From positions 16,128-80,127 of the forward strand of contig DASYGT010000048.1 in the NCBI GenBank assembly GCA_035999365.1: a DNA stretch of 64,000 nt. Reading direction: 5' to 3'. A program made the translations under genes and the position numbers. The notes below the pieces were generated by a model. It saw only the letters and a list, made by a program, of their open reading frames with translations. It did not search any database and was not told the DNA's origin. Source of the DNA: DASYGT01 sp035999365. Its GTDB lineage: Bacteria; Actinomycetota; Actinomycetes; Mycobacteriales; Jatrophihabitantaceae. This document shows, in pieces, positions 51,117-60,750 of this stretch. Position 1 is the first letter of the stretch; each line of letters opens with the position of its first letter.

Positions 51117-52253
51117 TCACCCGCGCGCGACGGCCTTCGCGATGCGCTTGGCATCGATGCGCAGCTCGCGAAAGTTTCCGCTGATCGGGTTCGTGAAGCC
51201 GGTGAAGTAGAGGCCGGGCGTCGCGGGGTGTGCAGCGCCCGACCGGACGGACGGGCGGCCGCGCTCATCGAGGATTCCGAGGTGGCCTACCAGCTTCTCG
51301 AGCCCTTGCCGGTAGCCCGTCGCGGCCACCACGGCGTCGGGTGTGATCGGCTCCGCATCTGCGAGCAGCACCGCCGCCCCGTCGAAACCGACGACGGCCG
51401 GCACGATCTCGACCTTGCCGTCGCGGACGGCGTCGATCAGCCCGACGTCGATGATCGGTACTGCGCCGTCGGCGAGCAACCGCGTGTATGCGTCGGCCGG
51501 CGGCCGCGGCAACCCGCGCGCCGACAGGTCGGGTGTGTTCAGCCGGCTCGACACCGCGATGATTCGGTCGACCGCCTTCACCGGAAGCCGTCGCAGCACG
51601 ATCGAGACAGCGCTGTTCGGGAGGCCACCGACCTTGCGGCGGACGAACGTCGGCACGGTGCGGACTGCGAGCCGGACCCGGGCGGCCCCGCCTTCGACGA
51701 GGTCGACGGCGATCTCGGCGCCGGTGTTGCCGGTTCCGACCACGAGCACGTCCTTGCCCCGGTAAGGGTCGGCGTTGCGGTAGTCACGGGCGTGGATGAG
51801 CCGGCCCTGGTAGCCGTCGCGGCCCGGCCACGTCGGCAGGTCGGGTGTGTGGTTGTAGCCCGTAGCCACGACGACCGTGGGCGCCCGAAGATCACCGTGA
51901 TCGGTGGTGCTGATCGACCACCCGCCCTCGACGTGATCCAACCGCTCCGCGGACACGCCGAGGATCGTGTGCAGCTGGTGATGGGCTGCGTAGTCCTCGA
52001 GGTAGTGCACGACGTCGTCGCGCGCCACCCATTCGCCGTAACGGCGCGGGATCTTGTATCCAGGCAGGTGCGACGTCCATCGCACGGTGTGCAGGTGCAG
52101 CCGTTCGTAGTGGGCGCGCCACGCCGACGCGACGGCATCGGCCTTGTCGATGATCGACACCGTCTTGCCGACCCGCTGCAGTTCGGCAGCCGCCGCGAGG
52201 CCGCCCGGCCCGGCACCGATCACGATCACGTCGTTGCCTGGCCGGCCGCCCAC
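51117..52253 (-). CDS. Flavin-containing monooxygenase-like FAD/NAD(P) oxidoreductase
   Basis: This 378-residue protein has two dinucleotide loops, VIVIGAGPGGLAAAAEL near the start for FAD and VLVVGTGNTGAEIAVDL near residue 168 for NAD(P). ATGYNHTPDLP and ATGYRQGLEKL motifs follow, as in YUCCA/FMO-type enzymes. It may oxidise a soft nucleophile or act as a thioredoxin-reductase-like enzyme. The start is GTG. Confidence 0.85.
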   Translation of the reverse strand: MGGRPGNDVIVIGAGPGGLAAAAELQRVGKTVSIIDKADAVASAWRAHYERLHLHTVRWTSHLPGYKIPRRYGEWVARDDVVHYLEDYAAHHQLHTILGVSAERLDHVEGGWSISTTDHGDLRAPTVVVATGYNHTPDLPTWPGRDGYQGRLIHARDYRNADPYRGKDVLVVGTGNTGAEIAVDLVEGGAARVRLAVRTVPTFVRRKVGGLPNSAVSIVLRRLPVKAVDRIIAVSSRLNTPDLSARGLPRPPADAYTRLLADGAVPIIDVGLIDAVRDGKVEIVPAVVGFDGAAVLLADAEPITPDAVVAATGYRQGLEKLVGHLGILDERGRPSVRSGAAHPATPGLYFTGFTNPISGNFRELRIDAKRIAKAVARG

Positions 52254-52369
52254 GGCGCGACAGTACTGGCACGGGCGATTCGTTGTCAGCGCTCGCCGGC
52301 GCGCGACACGGCTCGGGCTGCCCTACGCTGACTTCGAACGTGGGACCAATGGGACTGGTGAGAACTGTG

Positions 52370-53452
52370 ATGCGGGTTGTCGCACGGGCGTCTCGGCTGG
52401 GAATCGCGTTGTGCGCCGGTGCCGCCGTGTGCGTCAGCGCCGCGGCAGCCCCCGCGCAGGTCACGCTCGCGGCGGCGACAGAATCGTCGACCGTCAAGCC
52501 GGTGATCCAAGGCCTCATCGATCGCCATGGGCCGCCGCCCGCAAACATGCTCGGCACCGTCGATGCCTACGTCGTTGCGGTGAACTGGTCAGACATCCAG
52601 CCCACCGCGTTCGGGCCGATCGTCGAGGGAAACGCGATCGACGAGGCGATCACCAGGGTCCGCCAGCCCGACTTCGCCGCTGTCGGCATGACGCTCAAGA
52701 TCAGGGTGTTCGCTGGAATCAATGCGCCCGACTGGGCCAAGAATCTCGGCGGTGCCCCGGTGCCGTTCGAAGACACCCAAGCGGGCGAGGTCACCCCACC
52801 AGGAACCACGATCGGCCGGTTCTGGACGCCCGAATTCGGTGCTGCCTACGACGACGTGGAGAACAAGCTCGCCGCCCTGTACGACACCGTTCCCGAGATT
52901 CGCGAGGTCACGGTGTCTCGATGCTCGACGATCTACGACGAGCTGTTCGTACGTGAACTCTCCGACAAGAACAACGCTGCCGCACTCAAGGCCGCGGGCT
53001 ACACGACTGAGGCCGACAAGCAATGCATCGACGATGCGATCTCCGAGCACGACGTGTGGCAGCACACGACTTCTGACATCGACGTCAGTCCGTTCCCGAC
53101 GCCGAGCGACCCGACCGGCAGCCACGACCTCCCCTTCACCACATCGATGATGAGCTGGTGCCGCGACCAACTCGGGATCCGGTGCGGGCTGGAGAACAAT
53201 GCCCTGTCGGCCGGCAAGCTCAAGAACGCCCTGTTCCAGCAGCTGTACGCGGCGATGACGGCGCTCGGACCGCCGATCACCTTGCAGACCTCGGTCATCA
53301 CCCGGATGGGGCGTTCGCAGGTCGTGCTCCCTGCGGGGGTACAGATCGGGGCCAATTCGATCGAGCTGCCGGCGGGCTTCGTCAACTTCCCCAAGACGGT
53401 TCTGCAAGCGGCGAATCAGAATCTGATCGCCAACCCCCTCCCGGGAGCCTGA
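52370..53452 (+). CDS. Secreted protein of unknown function, possible TIM-barrel glycosidase-like
   Basis: This 360-residue protein has a signal peptide (MRVVARASRLGIALCAGAAV, cleavage near APA-QV). The mature part has VNWSDIQP, MTLKIRVFAGINAPDWAKNLG and FWTPEFGAAYDDVENKLAALYD. Such segments look like a barrel-type glycoside hydrolase, but I can place it in no named family. GGTGAG lies upstream of ATG 52370; two earlier in-frame starts exist. Confidence 0.7.
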   Translation: MRVVARASRLGIALCAGAAVCVSAAAAPAQVTLAAATESSTVKPVIQGLIDRHGPPPANMLGTVDAYVVAVNWSDIQPTAFGPIVEGNAIDEAITRVRQPDFAAVGMTLKIRVFAGINAPDWAKNLGGAPVPFEDTQAGEVTPPGTTIGRFWTPEFGAAYDDVENKLAALYDTVPEIREVTVSRCSTIYDELFVRELSDKNNAAALKAAGYTTEADKQCIDDAISEHDVWQHTTSDIDVSPFPTPSDPTGSHDLPFTTSMMSWCRDQLGIRCGLENNALSAGKLKNALFQQLYAAMTALGPPITLQTSVITRMGRSQVVLPAGVQIGANSIELPAGFVNFPKTVLQAANQNLIANPLPGA

Positions 53453-53585
53453 CCGCGCGGCGGTTTAGGACGATCTGTCCGGAACAGCCCTCTTCATGGG
53501 GTCGTTTGGCGCAAGTTCCTCCCGATCCTTAGGATCAACCGACTCGTGAACGAGGGGCATCCCGCCCCGACTGAGGGGGAACGAG

Positions 53586-56513
53586 ATGCGCGGTCGTCGG
53601 CTGTTCGCTGCTATTGCCACAGTGGGCGCTGTGTGCGGCCTGGTCGTGGTCGGTGCTGTCACCGGCACGTCCACGGCAGGTGCTGTGACACCCACCCAGC
53701 CAGGGGCACTCGTCGCAGTGACACCCGCAAACCTGCTCGACACCGGCACCGGCGTCGGTGCACCTGCCACCCCGGTCGCCGCGAACAGCTCGGTGACATT
53801 CCAGGTGAGCGGCAGAGGCGGCGTCCCCAGCTCGGGTGCGGGATCGGTCGAACTCACCATCGCCGTCGTCGCACCGGCGGCGAGCGGCTTCGCCACGGTG
53901 TACCCGGCGGGCGTTCTGCGGCCACTCGCCGCCAGCCTGGACTTCACCGCGAAACAGACCATCGCGAACTCCTCCGTCGTCGGGCTCGGTTCCGGGACGG
54001 GCAACGACGGCAAGGTCACGATCTTCAACGGCTCGAATGCCGCGGTCCGTCTCGTTGCGAACGTGTCCGGCTACTACCTCGCAGGCACTGCCGCCACCGG
54101 CGGCGCGTTCACCGCGGTGACGCCGGCCAACGTGCTCGACACCGGGACGGGTGTCGGGGCCCCCGTGGGCGCCGTGCCTGCCAACGGATCGGTCACCTTC
54201 CACGTCAGCGGTCAAGGCGGCGTCCCCGCGACCGGCGCCGGGGCTGTCGCTCTCGTCGTGGCAGCCGTGGCCCCGGCCGCGGCGGGATTCGCCACCGTCT
54301 ACCCGGCAGGCACCACCCGTCCGGCAGCTGCCGCACTCGACTTCACCAAGGGTCAGACGATCGCGAACCTCACCGAGGTCGGCTTGGGTGGCGGCGACGT
54401 CACGATCTTCAACGGGTCGGCCTCGCCGCTGCGCCTGGTGGCGAACGTTCTCGGCTACTACCAGGCGGGGCCGCCGACTCTGGCCGGGATGTTCTCTTCG
54501 GTGCAGCCGGCGAATCTGCTCGATACCGGAACCGGCGTGGGCGCGCCGAAGACTCCGGTGCCCGCCAACGGCTCGGTCACCATCCAGGTCGCCGGGCGCG
54601 GCGGCGTGCCGACGGGCGCAGGCGCTGTCGCGCTGACAGTGGCAGCCGTGAGCCCCACCTCCACCGGGTTCGTCACCGTCTACCCGGCAGGCGTGGTCCG
54701 TCCGGGCGCGGCAGGGCTGGACTTCACCAGCGGGCAGACGATCGCGGGCCTCGTCGTCGTCGGGATGAGCGCCGACGGGAAGGTGACGTTGTTCAACGGA
54801 TCCTCCTCACCGTTGCGTCTCGTCGCGAACGTCACCGGTTACTGGCTCAACGGTCCGGACACCGCAGCGCCTAGCCCGGTCAGCGATCTCACCTCGACAG
54901 CTCTGTCCGCTACCAGCGTGCAACTGCTCTGGCACAACCCTTCCGACCCGGACTTCGCCGGTGTGAAGGTCTGCACGTCGAACGTGCCGTCGTGCTCGGG
55001 CACGACCCTTCCCGCGACGGCCACGTCGTACGTCGCCTCGTCCCTGGCGGCGGGCACTGCTGTCACCTACACCGTCTTCGCGCTCGACGCGGCCGGAAAC
55101 GTGTCGCCGGGAAGCACCACCACGGTCTCGACGCAGGCAAGCGGCAATACCGCGTCGATCAGCGGGAGCGTCACTGACGTGACGACGCCGAAGCATCCGC
55201 TCGGCTCCGTGGTCGTCCGGGTGTACACGACGACTGCCACGCCGGTGGCAGGCGCCGTAACTGCCGCCGACGGCACCTACTCCGTCGGCGGCCTCGCCGC
55301 GGGTACGTACAAGGTCTGCTTCGACGGCCGGTTCGCCACCGGCGGCGGCTCGAGCACCGGGCTCTATCAGGACCGCTGCTACAACAACATCGCCTGGCCG
55401 ACTCCTTCGGCCGGAGCGCCCTCGGGAGCCACAGCAGTCACCCTCGCTGCGGGCGGCTCATCGACGGGTGTCAACGCCGCATTGGCCGCTGCCGGAGCCA
55501 TCACCGGCACGGTGACCGAAGCGAACTCCCTCACGGCGCTCGGCAACGTGCAGGTGTTCGCCTACGTCGTCGGCGGTACGGCGTCGTCCGCCACGAGCGT
55601 CGGGCTGACGGCGGCTGACGGCAGCTACATCGTGCGGCACCTGCCTCCGGCGGCGAATGGCTACATCGTCTGTTTCGGCGCCCGTAACGCGGTCGGACCG
55701 CCGTCGCCGCTCGGCTATGCCGACCGCTGCTACAAGGACTTCCAGTGGGATCAGACGGTTGCGTCCCCGTTCGGTAACGCCGTCTTCGTCGGCAGCGGGA
55801 CCGCGCCCACGGGAGCAACCGACGGATCTGCCGCGATCACGCCGGGCATCGACGCCTCGCTCCCGCGCGCAGCCGTGCTCAGTGGCACCGTGACCGCCGG
55901 CGGCAGCGGAGCCGGCAACGTCCCGGTGAGCATCTGGGATCTCAACGGCCGCGTCATCGCGCGTGCCACGACCCAGAGCGATGGCACGTGGCAGGCGTTC
56001 CCGGTCAGCCCGGGCACCGTGCTCGTGTGCTTCGACGCCACGAACATCACCTCGTCCCAATTCGGCTACCAGTCACAGTGCTACAACGCCCAGCCTTGGG
56101 ACGGTGTGAGCAGCCCTCGGGCGACGGGCATCACGCTCAATGCGGGCACCGTGGTGACCGGGATCAACGCGACGCTCGCAACCTTCCCCGCGATCACCGG
56201 GACCGTTGTCGACAAGACCAACCCGACGTTCGGGATCTTCAACGTCACGGTGAAGCTGTTCAACTCCTCGGGCGTCGTCATCAAGACCACGACCACCTTC
56301 GCCGACGGAACGTATGCCCTGACGCACTTGGCCCAGGGTGCGTACTTCGTCTGCTTCGACGGTTCGACGGCGGCGACGCAGTTCCTCGATCAGTGCTACA
56401 ACGGCGCGGCGTGGGACGGCGTGGCCAAGCCGTCGGCGGCCACCCACGACACGCTCTTCGGGTTGTCCGGGGTCAAGACGAATGTGAACGGGTCGCTGAC
56501 TCCGAAGCCCTGA
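53586..56513 (+). CDS. Large secreted modular repeat protein
   Basis: This 975-residue protein has a signal peptide, then three modules of about 127 residues (about 41-167, 168-293, 294-419), each with LLDTGTGVGAP and a closing LVANV.GYY. A fibronectin type III domain (about 420-515) follows. Then come four carboxypeptidase-regulatory-like repeats (about 520-970) that each hold a CFD...CYN..W cysteine pair. The N-terminal modules are common in actinobacterial secreted proteins of unknown function. No sortase signal or enzyme domain is seen, so it probably serves as a surface adhesin or stalk. Confidence 0.85.
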   Translation: MRGRRLFAAIATVGAVCGLVVVGAVTGTSTAGAVTPTQPGALVAVTPANLLDTGTGVGAPATPVAANSSVTFQVSGRGGVPSSGAGSVELTIAVVAPAASGFATVYPAGVLRPLAASLDFTAKQTIANSSVVGLGSGTGNDGKVTIFNGSNAAVRLVANVSGYYLAGTAATGGAFTAVTPANVLDTGTGVGAPVGAVPANGSVTFHVSGQGGVPATGAGAVALVVAAVAPAAAGFATVYPAGTTRPAAAALDFTKGQTIANLTEVGLGGGDVTIFNGSASPLRLVANVLGYYQAGPPTLAGMFSSVQPANLLDTGTGVGAPKTPVPANGSVTIQVAGRGGVPTGAGAVALTVAAVSPTSTGFVTVYPAGVVRPGAAGLDFTSGQTIAGLVVVGMSADGKVTLFNGSSSPLRLVANVTGYWLNGPDTAAPSPVSDLTSTALSATSVQLLWHNPSDPDFAGVKVCTSNVPSCSGTTLPATATSYVASSLAAGTAVTYTVFALDAAGNVSPGSTTTVSTQASGNTASISGSVTDVTTPKHPLGSVVVRVYTTTATPVAGAVTAADGTYSVGGLAAGTYKVCFDGRFATGGGSSTGLYQDRCYNNIAWPTPSAGAPSGATAVTLAAGGSSTGVNAALAAAGAITGTVTEANSLTALGNVQVFAYVVGGTASSATSVGLTAADGSYIVRHLPPAANGYIVCFGARNAVGPPSPLGYADRCYKDFQWDQTVASPFGNAVFVGSGTAPTGATDGSAAITPGIDASLPRAAVLSGTVTAGGSGAGNVPVSIWDLNGRVIARATTQSDGTWQAFPVSPGTVLVCFDATNITSSQFGYQSQCYNAQPWDGVSSPRATGITLNAGTVVTGINATLATFPAITGTVVDKTNPTFGIFNVTVKLFNSSGVVIKTTTTFADGTYALTHLAQGAYFVCFDGSTAATQFLDQCYNGAAWDGVAKPSAATHDTLFGLSGVKTNVNGSLTPKP

Positions 56514-56532
56514 TCACCTGACACAGAAACGA

Positions 56533-56573
56533 CTGAGCCGCACCGCCGGGGAATCCCGGCCGGTGCGGCTCAG
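56533..56573. terminator. GC-rich hairpin between convergent genes
   Basis: CTGAGCCGCACCG (56533-56545) pairs perfectly with CGGTGCGGCTCAG (56561-56573). Between the arms CCGGG and CCCGG extend the stem to a tight GAAT loop. The hairpin has no T-run on either strand. Its position between the convergent secreted-protein genes suggests a bidirectional, I-shaped terminator. Confidence 0.75.
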
Positions 56574-56587
56574 CTGCACTCGCGCTG

Positions 56588-56983
56588 TCAGCAGTCGACG
56601 ATCGTCCCCGAGAACGAGCCGAGGTTCGTCGGGTGGCTCGAACTGCCGGTCTGGTAGCGCACCCGCACCTTGGCCCCGATGAAGCCAGGTCCGGGTGTTC
56701 CGGTGTCGGCCGTGCCTGCGCCGTCGGAGAGCGAGATCGTCTGCGTGAAGAGGATGCCGTAGCCGACGACCTGGATCGAGCCGACGACGTCGTGCCGGTT
56801 GGGTGCGAAGCCGGAGGCGGCAAGCCAAACGTCCTCGAATGCACAGATGTTGTGCACGGTGACGCCGTCTTGCTGAGCGACAACGCTCGCTCCGTTGCCG
56901 GCGGGCGAGGCCTGAGCCGTCGCCGCCGGGATCACCATCGCCGCTACGACGCCTGCCGCCGCTGCTACTGCAAGTGCCTTCAT
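56588..56983 (-). CDS. Small secreted protein of unknown function
   Basis: This 131-residue precursor has a signal peptide (MKALAVAAAAGVVAAMVIPA, cleavage after AQA near 26). The mature part is about 105 residues and beta-rich. It carries NICAFEDVWLAASGF near its start and a C-terminal GTIVDC, so a disulfide between its two cysteines is plausible. I recognise no family. The ATG at 56983 gives a clean signal peptide. Confidence 0.72.
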   Translation of the reverse strand: MKALAVAAAAGVVAAMVIPAATAQASPAGNGASVVAQQDGVTVHNICAFEDVWLAASGFAPNRHDVVGSIQVVGYGILFTQTISLSDGAGTADTGTPGPGFIGAKVRVRYQTGSSSHPTNLGSFSGTIVDC

Positions 56984-57196
56984 GTCTTGGTCCCATCCCT
57001 CGGTCGACCGACGGAACCCACGTTCCGCGGCATCTGCGACGGTCACGATAGAGCCGAGGCTGTTGTCCTGTCGTCAGGTTGCGCCGTGCCCGGTGAAGAT
57101 TGCATCTCGGTCGCTGTTGCCGCAGTCCCAAACCAGTGCATATCGCCATTCACCGTCCTGCGAGAGCGAGACGGCAGCCGTTGAGATACGACGCCG

Positions 57197-57225
57197 TGCA
57201 ACCACATCGCGGCGGGCGGGCGTTT
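57197..57225 (+). promoter_or_regulatory. ECF-type promoter element 1 (TGCAACC-N17-CGTTT)
   Basis: TGCAACC at 57197-57203 and CGTTT at 57221-57225 are separated by 17 bp. It is one of seven such elements in the accessory region. A transcript would start near 57233, about 26 bases before the GTG of the Thr-rich membrane protein and just ahead of its ribosome-binding site. Confidence 0.7.
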
Positions 57226-57258
57226 GTTCGGGTGTGGTTCGTCAGGAGGTGATCGACC

Positions 57259-57861
57259 GTGATCGAGACTGATCTTCGTCGGCTGCTTACGCTGGCTGCT
57301 GACGATCGGGACGCCCCGCTGACGACGCCGGCGTGGATACGGGTCGAGCGCGTGCGGGCACGCCGCGCGCGGCAACGCCAGGTGGGCATCGCCGCGGTGC
57401 TCGGCGTCGCATCCACCATCGCCGGCGTCACCATCGCGATCTCTGCGTCGCAACCTGACGCGGCACCCGCCTCAGCCGGCGGGCGGCCGCCAACGGCTGC
57501 CGCAACGACCCCTGCCTCGTCATCCCCCTCCGCCGGCGGGAGCCTCGCCCCTGTCGTCATCGTCCATACGGCGACGAAGACCGTGGTGGGGGCTAACGCT
57601 GTGGTGCAGGTCCCGCGCGTGGAAACGAGAGTCGTCACGACCACGGTGCCCGGGTCCTTGCGCACCGCGCTGTTGCACGACACCGTCACGGCCACCACCA
57701 CTGAGACAGCCACGGTGACGACGACCGACACCGTGACATCGACCGTGCACGACACCGTTCGGGCGACCACGACGGTGACAACCACGCGGGTGCCACCGCC
57801 GAACACGGTCACGGTTACCGTCACCGTCACGGCGCCACCGAGCCAACCGACCGTGCCCTGA
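57259..57861 (+). CDS. RRLL-motif membrane protein with Thr/Val-rich tail
   Basis: This 200-residue protein begins MIETDLRRLLTLAADDRDAP, then an Arg-rich stretch and one membrane helix (about residues 42-62). An outer part of about 135 residues follows that is rich in Thr and Val (TVTATTTETATVTTTDTV, then TVTVTVTVTAPPSQPTVP). The first 40 residues match those of the genes at 60.2 and 62.3 kb. AGGAGGTGAT before the GTG is a perfect anti-SD match. Topology suggests a cytoplasmic N-terminus and a possibly glycosylated tail outside. It resembles membrane anti-sigma factors in plan only. Confidence 0.7.
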   Translation: MIETDLRRLLTLAADDRDAPLTTPAWIRVERVRARRARQRQVGIAAVLGVASTIAGVTIAISASQPDAAPASAGGRPPTAAATTPASSSPSAGGSLAPVVIVHTATKTVVGANAVVQVPRVETRVVTTTVPGSLRTALLHDTVTATTTETATVTTTDTVTSTVHDTVRATTTVTTTRVPPPNTVTVTVTVTAPPSQPTVP

Positions 57862-57927
57862 TCTCGCGACCGGCCGTCCGGGCAGCGCGGAACGAAGGAG
57901 CGGCCGCGCGTCTGCCAGAGTGGTGTC

Positions 57928-59235
57928 ATGCGTGCGCGAGTGCGGTGGGCGGTCCTGCATGGTCTCGGCCGCCTGGTCACCCGGCGGTGGGCAGCGCAGG
58001 GTGATCCACAGGCCCGTCTGATCGCTGATCCCTCGGTGCGAGCCGACCCGTATCCGGTGTACGAGCAGATTCGAGCCAACGGCGAGCTGAGCATGACCCG
58101 GATCGGCTTCGTGACGGCAGCTCATTCAGTCGCGGACACGGTGTTGCGCTCGGATGATTTCCGGACGACGTCGGTGAGCTCGAGCGTCCTTCCCCGGTTG
58201 CGCTGGGTAGAGCGCTCAACCCGCAGCGGTGCGCTACACCCGCTCGAGGCGCCGTCGCTCCTGGCCGTCAATCCGCCGACGCACACCCGCTACCGAGCTC
58301 TGGTGTCGTCGGTTTTCACCGCCAGGGCGGTGGCGGCGATGCGCGGCGACGTGCAGGGTGTTGCCGACCGGCTGCTGGACGACCTGTCGGCGGAGGACGG
58401 TGCGGTCGACATCGTCGAGCGCTATTGCGCGCGGCTGCCTGTTGCCGTCATCAGTGACATCCTGGGTGTGGCCGAAGCTGATCAGGAGCGAGTGCTGCGG
58501 TTCGGGGAACTCGCTGCGCCCAGCCTGGACTTCGCGCTGAGCTACGCGCAATTTCGTGACGTCGAACGGGGCTTGTCCGACTTCGATCACTGGCTCGGCC
58601 GGCACATGGCCGCGCTGCGCCGTGAGCCGGGCGAGGACCTGATGAGCAAATTGATTCTCGCCACAGTGGATGGGCAACATCTGAACGACGAGGAACTGCG
58701 AGCCACGGCAGGGCTGGTGCTGGCGGCCGGATTCGAGACGACGGTGAACCTGCTCGGTAGCGGTGTCCGGCTGTTCGCCGAGCATCCCGATCAGCTCGAG
58801 GTGCTGCGTCGCGACCCCACACACTGGCCGAACGCAATCGACGAGATCCTGCGGTTTGAATCGCCGGTGCAGATGACGGCGCGCGTTGCCGATCGTGACC
58901 TCGAGATCGCAGGTATCAATGTGCCGAAGGATTCCTTCCTCGCCATGATCCTGGCCGCCGCGAATCGCGACCCGGCCGTGTTCACCGATCCGAATACGTT
59001 CGACGTGCGGCGTGACAATGCGAGTCGGCACCTGGCCTTCTCCGGTGGTCGGCATTTCTGCCTCGGAGCCGCGCTTGCCCGGCTCGAGGGTGAGATCGGC
59101 CTGCGCAGTCTGTTCGATCGGTTCCCCCAGCTCGCGCCGGCGGGAGCGGGTGTGCGGAGGCCAACGCGCGTGCTGCGCGGCTGGGCGGCATTGCCGGTAA
59201 CGCTGGGACCGGCAGCAGTCACCGCGGGACGCTGA
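57928..59235 (+). CDS. Cytochrome P450
   Basis: This 435-residue P450 has the I-helix AGFETTVNLLG, the ExxR pair at Glu306/Arg309 in EILR, and the heme loop FSGGRHFCLGAALAR with Cys378 as the iron ligand. It lacks a membrane anchor, like bacterial class I P450s. No ferredoxin or reductase gene accompanies it. The usual acid-alcohol pair in the I-helix is Glu-Thr here. The substrate is unknown. Confidence 0.93.
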   Translation: MRARVRWAVLHGLGRLVTRRWAAQGDPQARLIADPSVRADPYPVYEQIRANGELSMTRIGFVTAAHSVADTVLRSDDFRTTSVSSSVLPRLRWVERSTRSGALHPLEAPSLLAVNPPTHTRYRALVSSVFTARAVAAMRGDVQGVADRLLDDLSAEDGAVDIVERYCARLPVAVISDILGVAEADQERVLRFGELAAPSLDFALSYAQFRDVERGLSDFDHWLGRHMAALRREPGEDLMSKLILATVDGQHLNDEELRATAGLVLAAGFETTVNLLGSGVRLFAEHPDQLEVLRRDPTHWPNAIDEILRFESPVQMTARVADRDLEIAGINVPKDSFLAMILAAANRDPAVFTDPNTFDVRRDNASRHLAFSGGRHFCLGAALARLEGEIGLRSLFDRFPQLAPAGAGVRRPTRVLRGWAALPVTLGPAAVTAGR

Positions 59236-59249
59236 CTCGGCCGATCCTG

Positions 59250-60155
59250 CTACGCGTTGTTCTGCCTCACGCGGTGCTCGCTGATCAGTTCTCCGAGTAA
59301 TGCCGCCCCGCACAGCAGCCCGCTGAGCGCTACGAGCCACAGGGACAGAACGAAGGTGGACCCGATGAGTCCGTAGTCGGCGTCTTCGGCCACGATCTCG
59401 CTCGACATCGCGTACCCAGACAGGCCGACGAGCGCTGTCATTCCGGCAGCCATGCCGATCGCACCCGGAAGCAGGCGCCGCCAGGCCAGGCGACCGCCGA
59501 GCAAGAGGTGCTGACTCCACCAGAAAAACAGCAGAGATACGCCGAATTGCACGAGGGGCCCCGCGGGACGCCCGGCGTGAACGTGCTGACCGACGCCATG
59601 CCCGGCCCGTCCCGCGTACAGGACGATCACCAGGTAGGCGCACAGGCCCGCCACCCATGCGACTTGGCGAAGCACCGATCTCAGCATGGGCGCGCGCGAC
59701 TGCGACCACACGAGCTCGAACCAGCGTTGCTGAGTCGCCGCGATGGCGGTCGCGAACACCAACGCGAGAAGCAGGCCGAGGATCCGGTCGCCGCGGGTCA
59801 CGGCCTGGGAGTTGTGAAACAGCGACCCGACGTCGCGGGACGCGGCCGGCGTGAGCGCCAGGTAATGCGTGAGCACCTCGCCGATGTTCTGCGTCTCGGC
59901 GTTGCGTCGGACCACCGAGAAGGCGACCAGCAGTGGCGCAGTGCACAGAATCTGTTGCGCTGCCAGGGCAAGGCTGTGCGTCGGGAGATTCAGTTCTGCT
60001 GCCCGGCGCCAGCTCATGCCGATGAAGCTGGCCTCGAGACGCTGCTGTTGTGCAGCAGCCCAATCGCGCCAGGCCTTGATCCGGGTTCGCCTCGGATCGG
60101 TATCGAGATGCTCGCTCACCACGTCAGCATGACCGACCGTGGCAAACGTGACCAC
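59250..60155 (-). CDS. YihY/YhjD-type inner membrane protein
   Basis: This 301-residue protein has about six membrane helices and begins like YihY/YhjD proteins (RRAAELNLPTHSLALAAQQIL). The C-terminal half holds YGLIGSTFVLSLWLVALSGLLCGAALLGELI. The family was once called ribonuclease BN but is a membrane transporter-like group of unclear function. The start is GTG. It is convergent with the P450. Confidence 0.8.
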   Translation of the reverse strand: MVTFATVGHADVVSEHLDTDPRRTRIKAWRDWAAAQQQRLEASFIGMSWRRAAELNLPTHSLALAAQQILCTAPLLVAFSVVRRNAETQNIGEVLTHYLALTPAASRDVGSLFHNSQAVTRGDRILGLLLALVFATAIAATQQRWFELVWSQSRAPMLRSVLRQVAWVAGLCAYLVIVLYAGRAGHGVGQHVHAGRPAGPLVQFGVSLLFFWWSQHLLLGGRLAWRRLLPGAIGMAAGMTALVGLSGYAMSSEIVAEDADYGLIGSTFVLSLWLVALSGLLCGAALLGELISEHRVRQNNA

Positions 60156-60230
60156 GGTGATCGGCGCGCTGGTCGATTTCCCAACGCGAGAGTGTGCTCC
60201 TCGTAGCTTGCCGCCGATCGCCAGGTGCCC

Positions 60231-60452
60231 TCATCGGTCACCTGGCGTGGCGCGGTGGCGTCGGCGGACACGGTTGATCAGTAGCCCGGCGGCCACCAGG
60301 CCGATGAAGAGATCGCGACGCTTCTCCGCCCTGCGCTGTGCCGCCCTACGCTGCTCCGCCCGCACGGCCTGCGGCCATGACGCAGGTGCGGGCGGCCGAT
60401 CGCTGTCGTCAGCAGCAAGCGCGAGCAGGCGACGTAGCTCCGCCTCGTCCAT
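60231..60452 (-). CDS. Short RRLL-motif protein, 73 residues
   Basis: The frame MDEAELRRLLALAADDSDRP shares its start with the membrane proteins at 57.3 and 62.3 kb. A long Arg-rich stretch follows, then one hydrophobic helix (LFIGLVAAGLLI) and a basic end, without the Thr-rich tail. The frame is open upstream (an ATG at 60626 would give 131 residues), so the start is uncertain. The match with the paralogs is the reason for ATG 60452. Confidence 0.6.
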   Translation of the reverse strand: MDEAELRRLLALAADDSDRPPAPASWPQAVRAEQRRAAQRRAEKRRDLFIGLVAAGLLINRVRRRHRATPGDR

Positions 60453-60666
60453 CGTGCACCAATGATGCAGAACCAGTGGCTCGGGCGCACGCTGGTCTGA
60501 CGGAGCATGGAATCGGTGCAGCGTGGAATCCGTACCGACCGGCTTCTCGTGAGCGACGATCCGACCGGTCGGCACGGCTGGTTGCCACAGTGTCAGCTGC
60601 GACGCGGCAACCAGACGATTCGCCATTCCGCGGATGATCAGCAGATGCGCGAAGTCGCATGAATGT

Positions 60667-60695
60667 AAACGGTCGAACGGGCGCGAGAGGTTGCA
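60667..60695 (-). promoter_or_regulatory. ECF-type promoter element 2 (TGCAACC-N17-CGTTT), minus strand
   Basis: On the minus strand TGCAACC (60695-60689) is followed after 17 bp by CGTTT (60671-60667), the same as element 1. It points to the short RRLL gene at 60231-60452 with a leader of about 200 bases, and stands back to back with element 3. Confidence 0.65.
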
Positions 60696-60750
60696 GCCGC
60701 GGCGTTCGGAATATCGCTGCATTCCGCACCTGAAAATGGGGCAGCGACGG

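Noticed and set aside
53524..53536. GATCCTTAGGATC palindrome upstream of the large repeat protein as an operator
   Set aside because: A single short dyad with no divergent regulator or repeated copy; support is too thin to list.
57077..57083. GGTTGCG, on the minus strand CGCAACC, as a possible eighth ECF element facing the small secreted protein gene
   Set aside because: It differs in the first base and has no CGTTT-like box 16-18 bp downstream on the minus strand.
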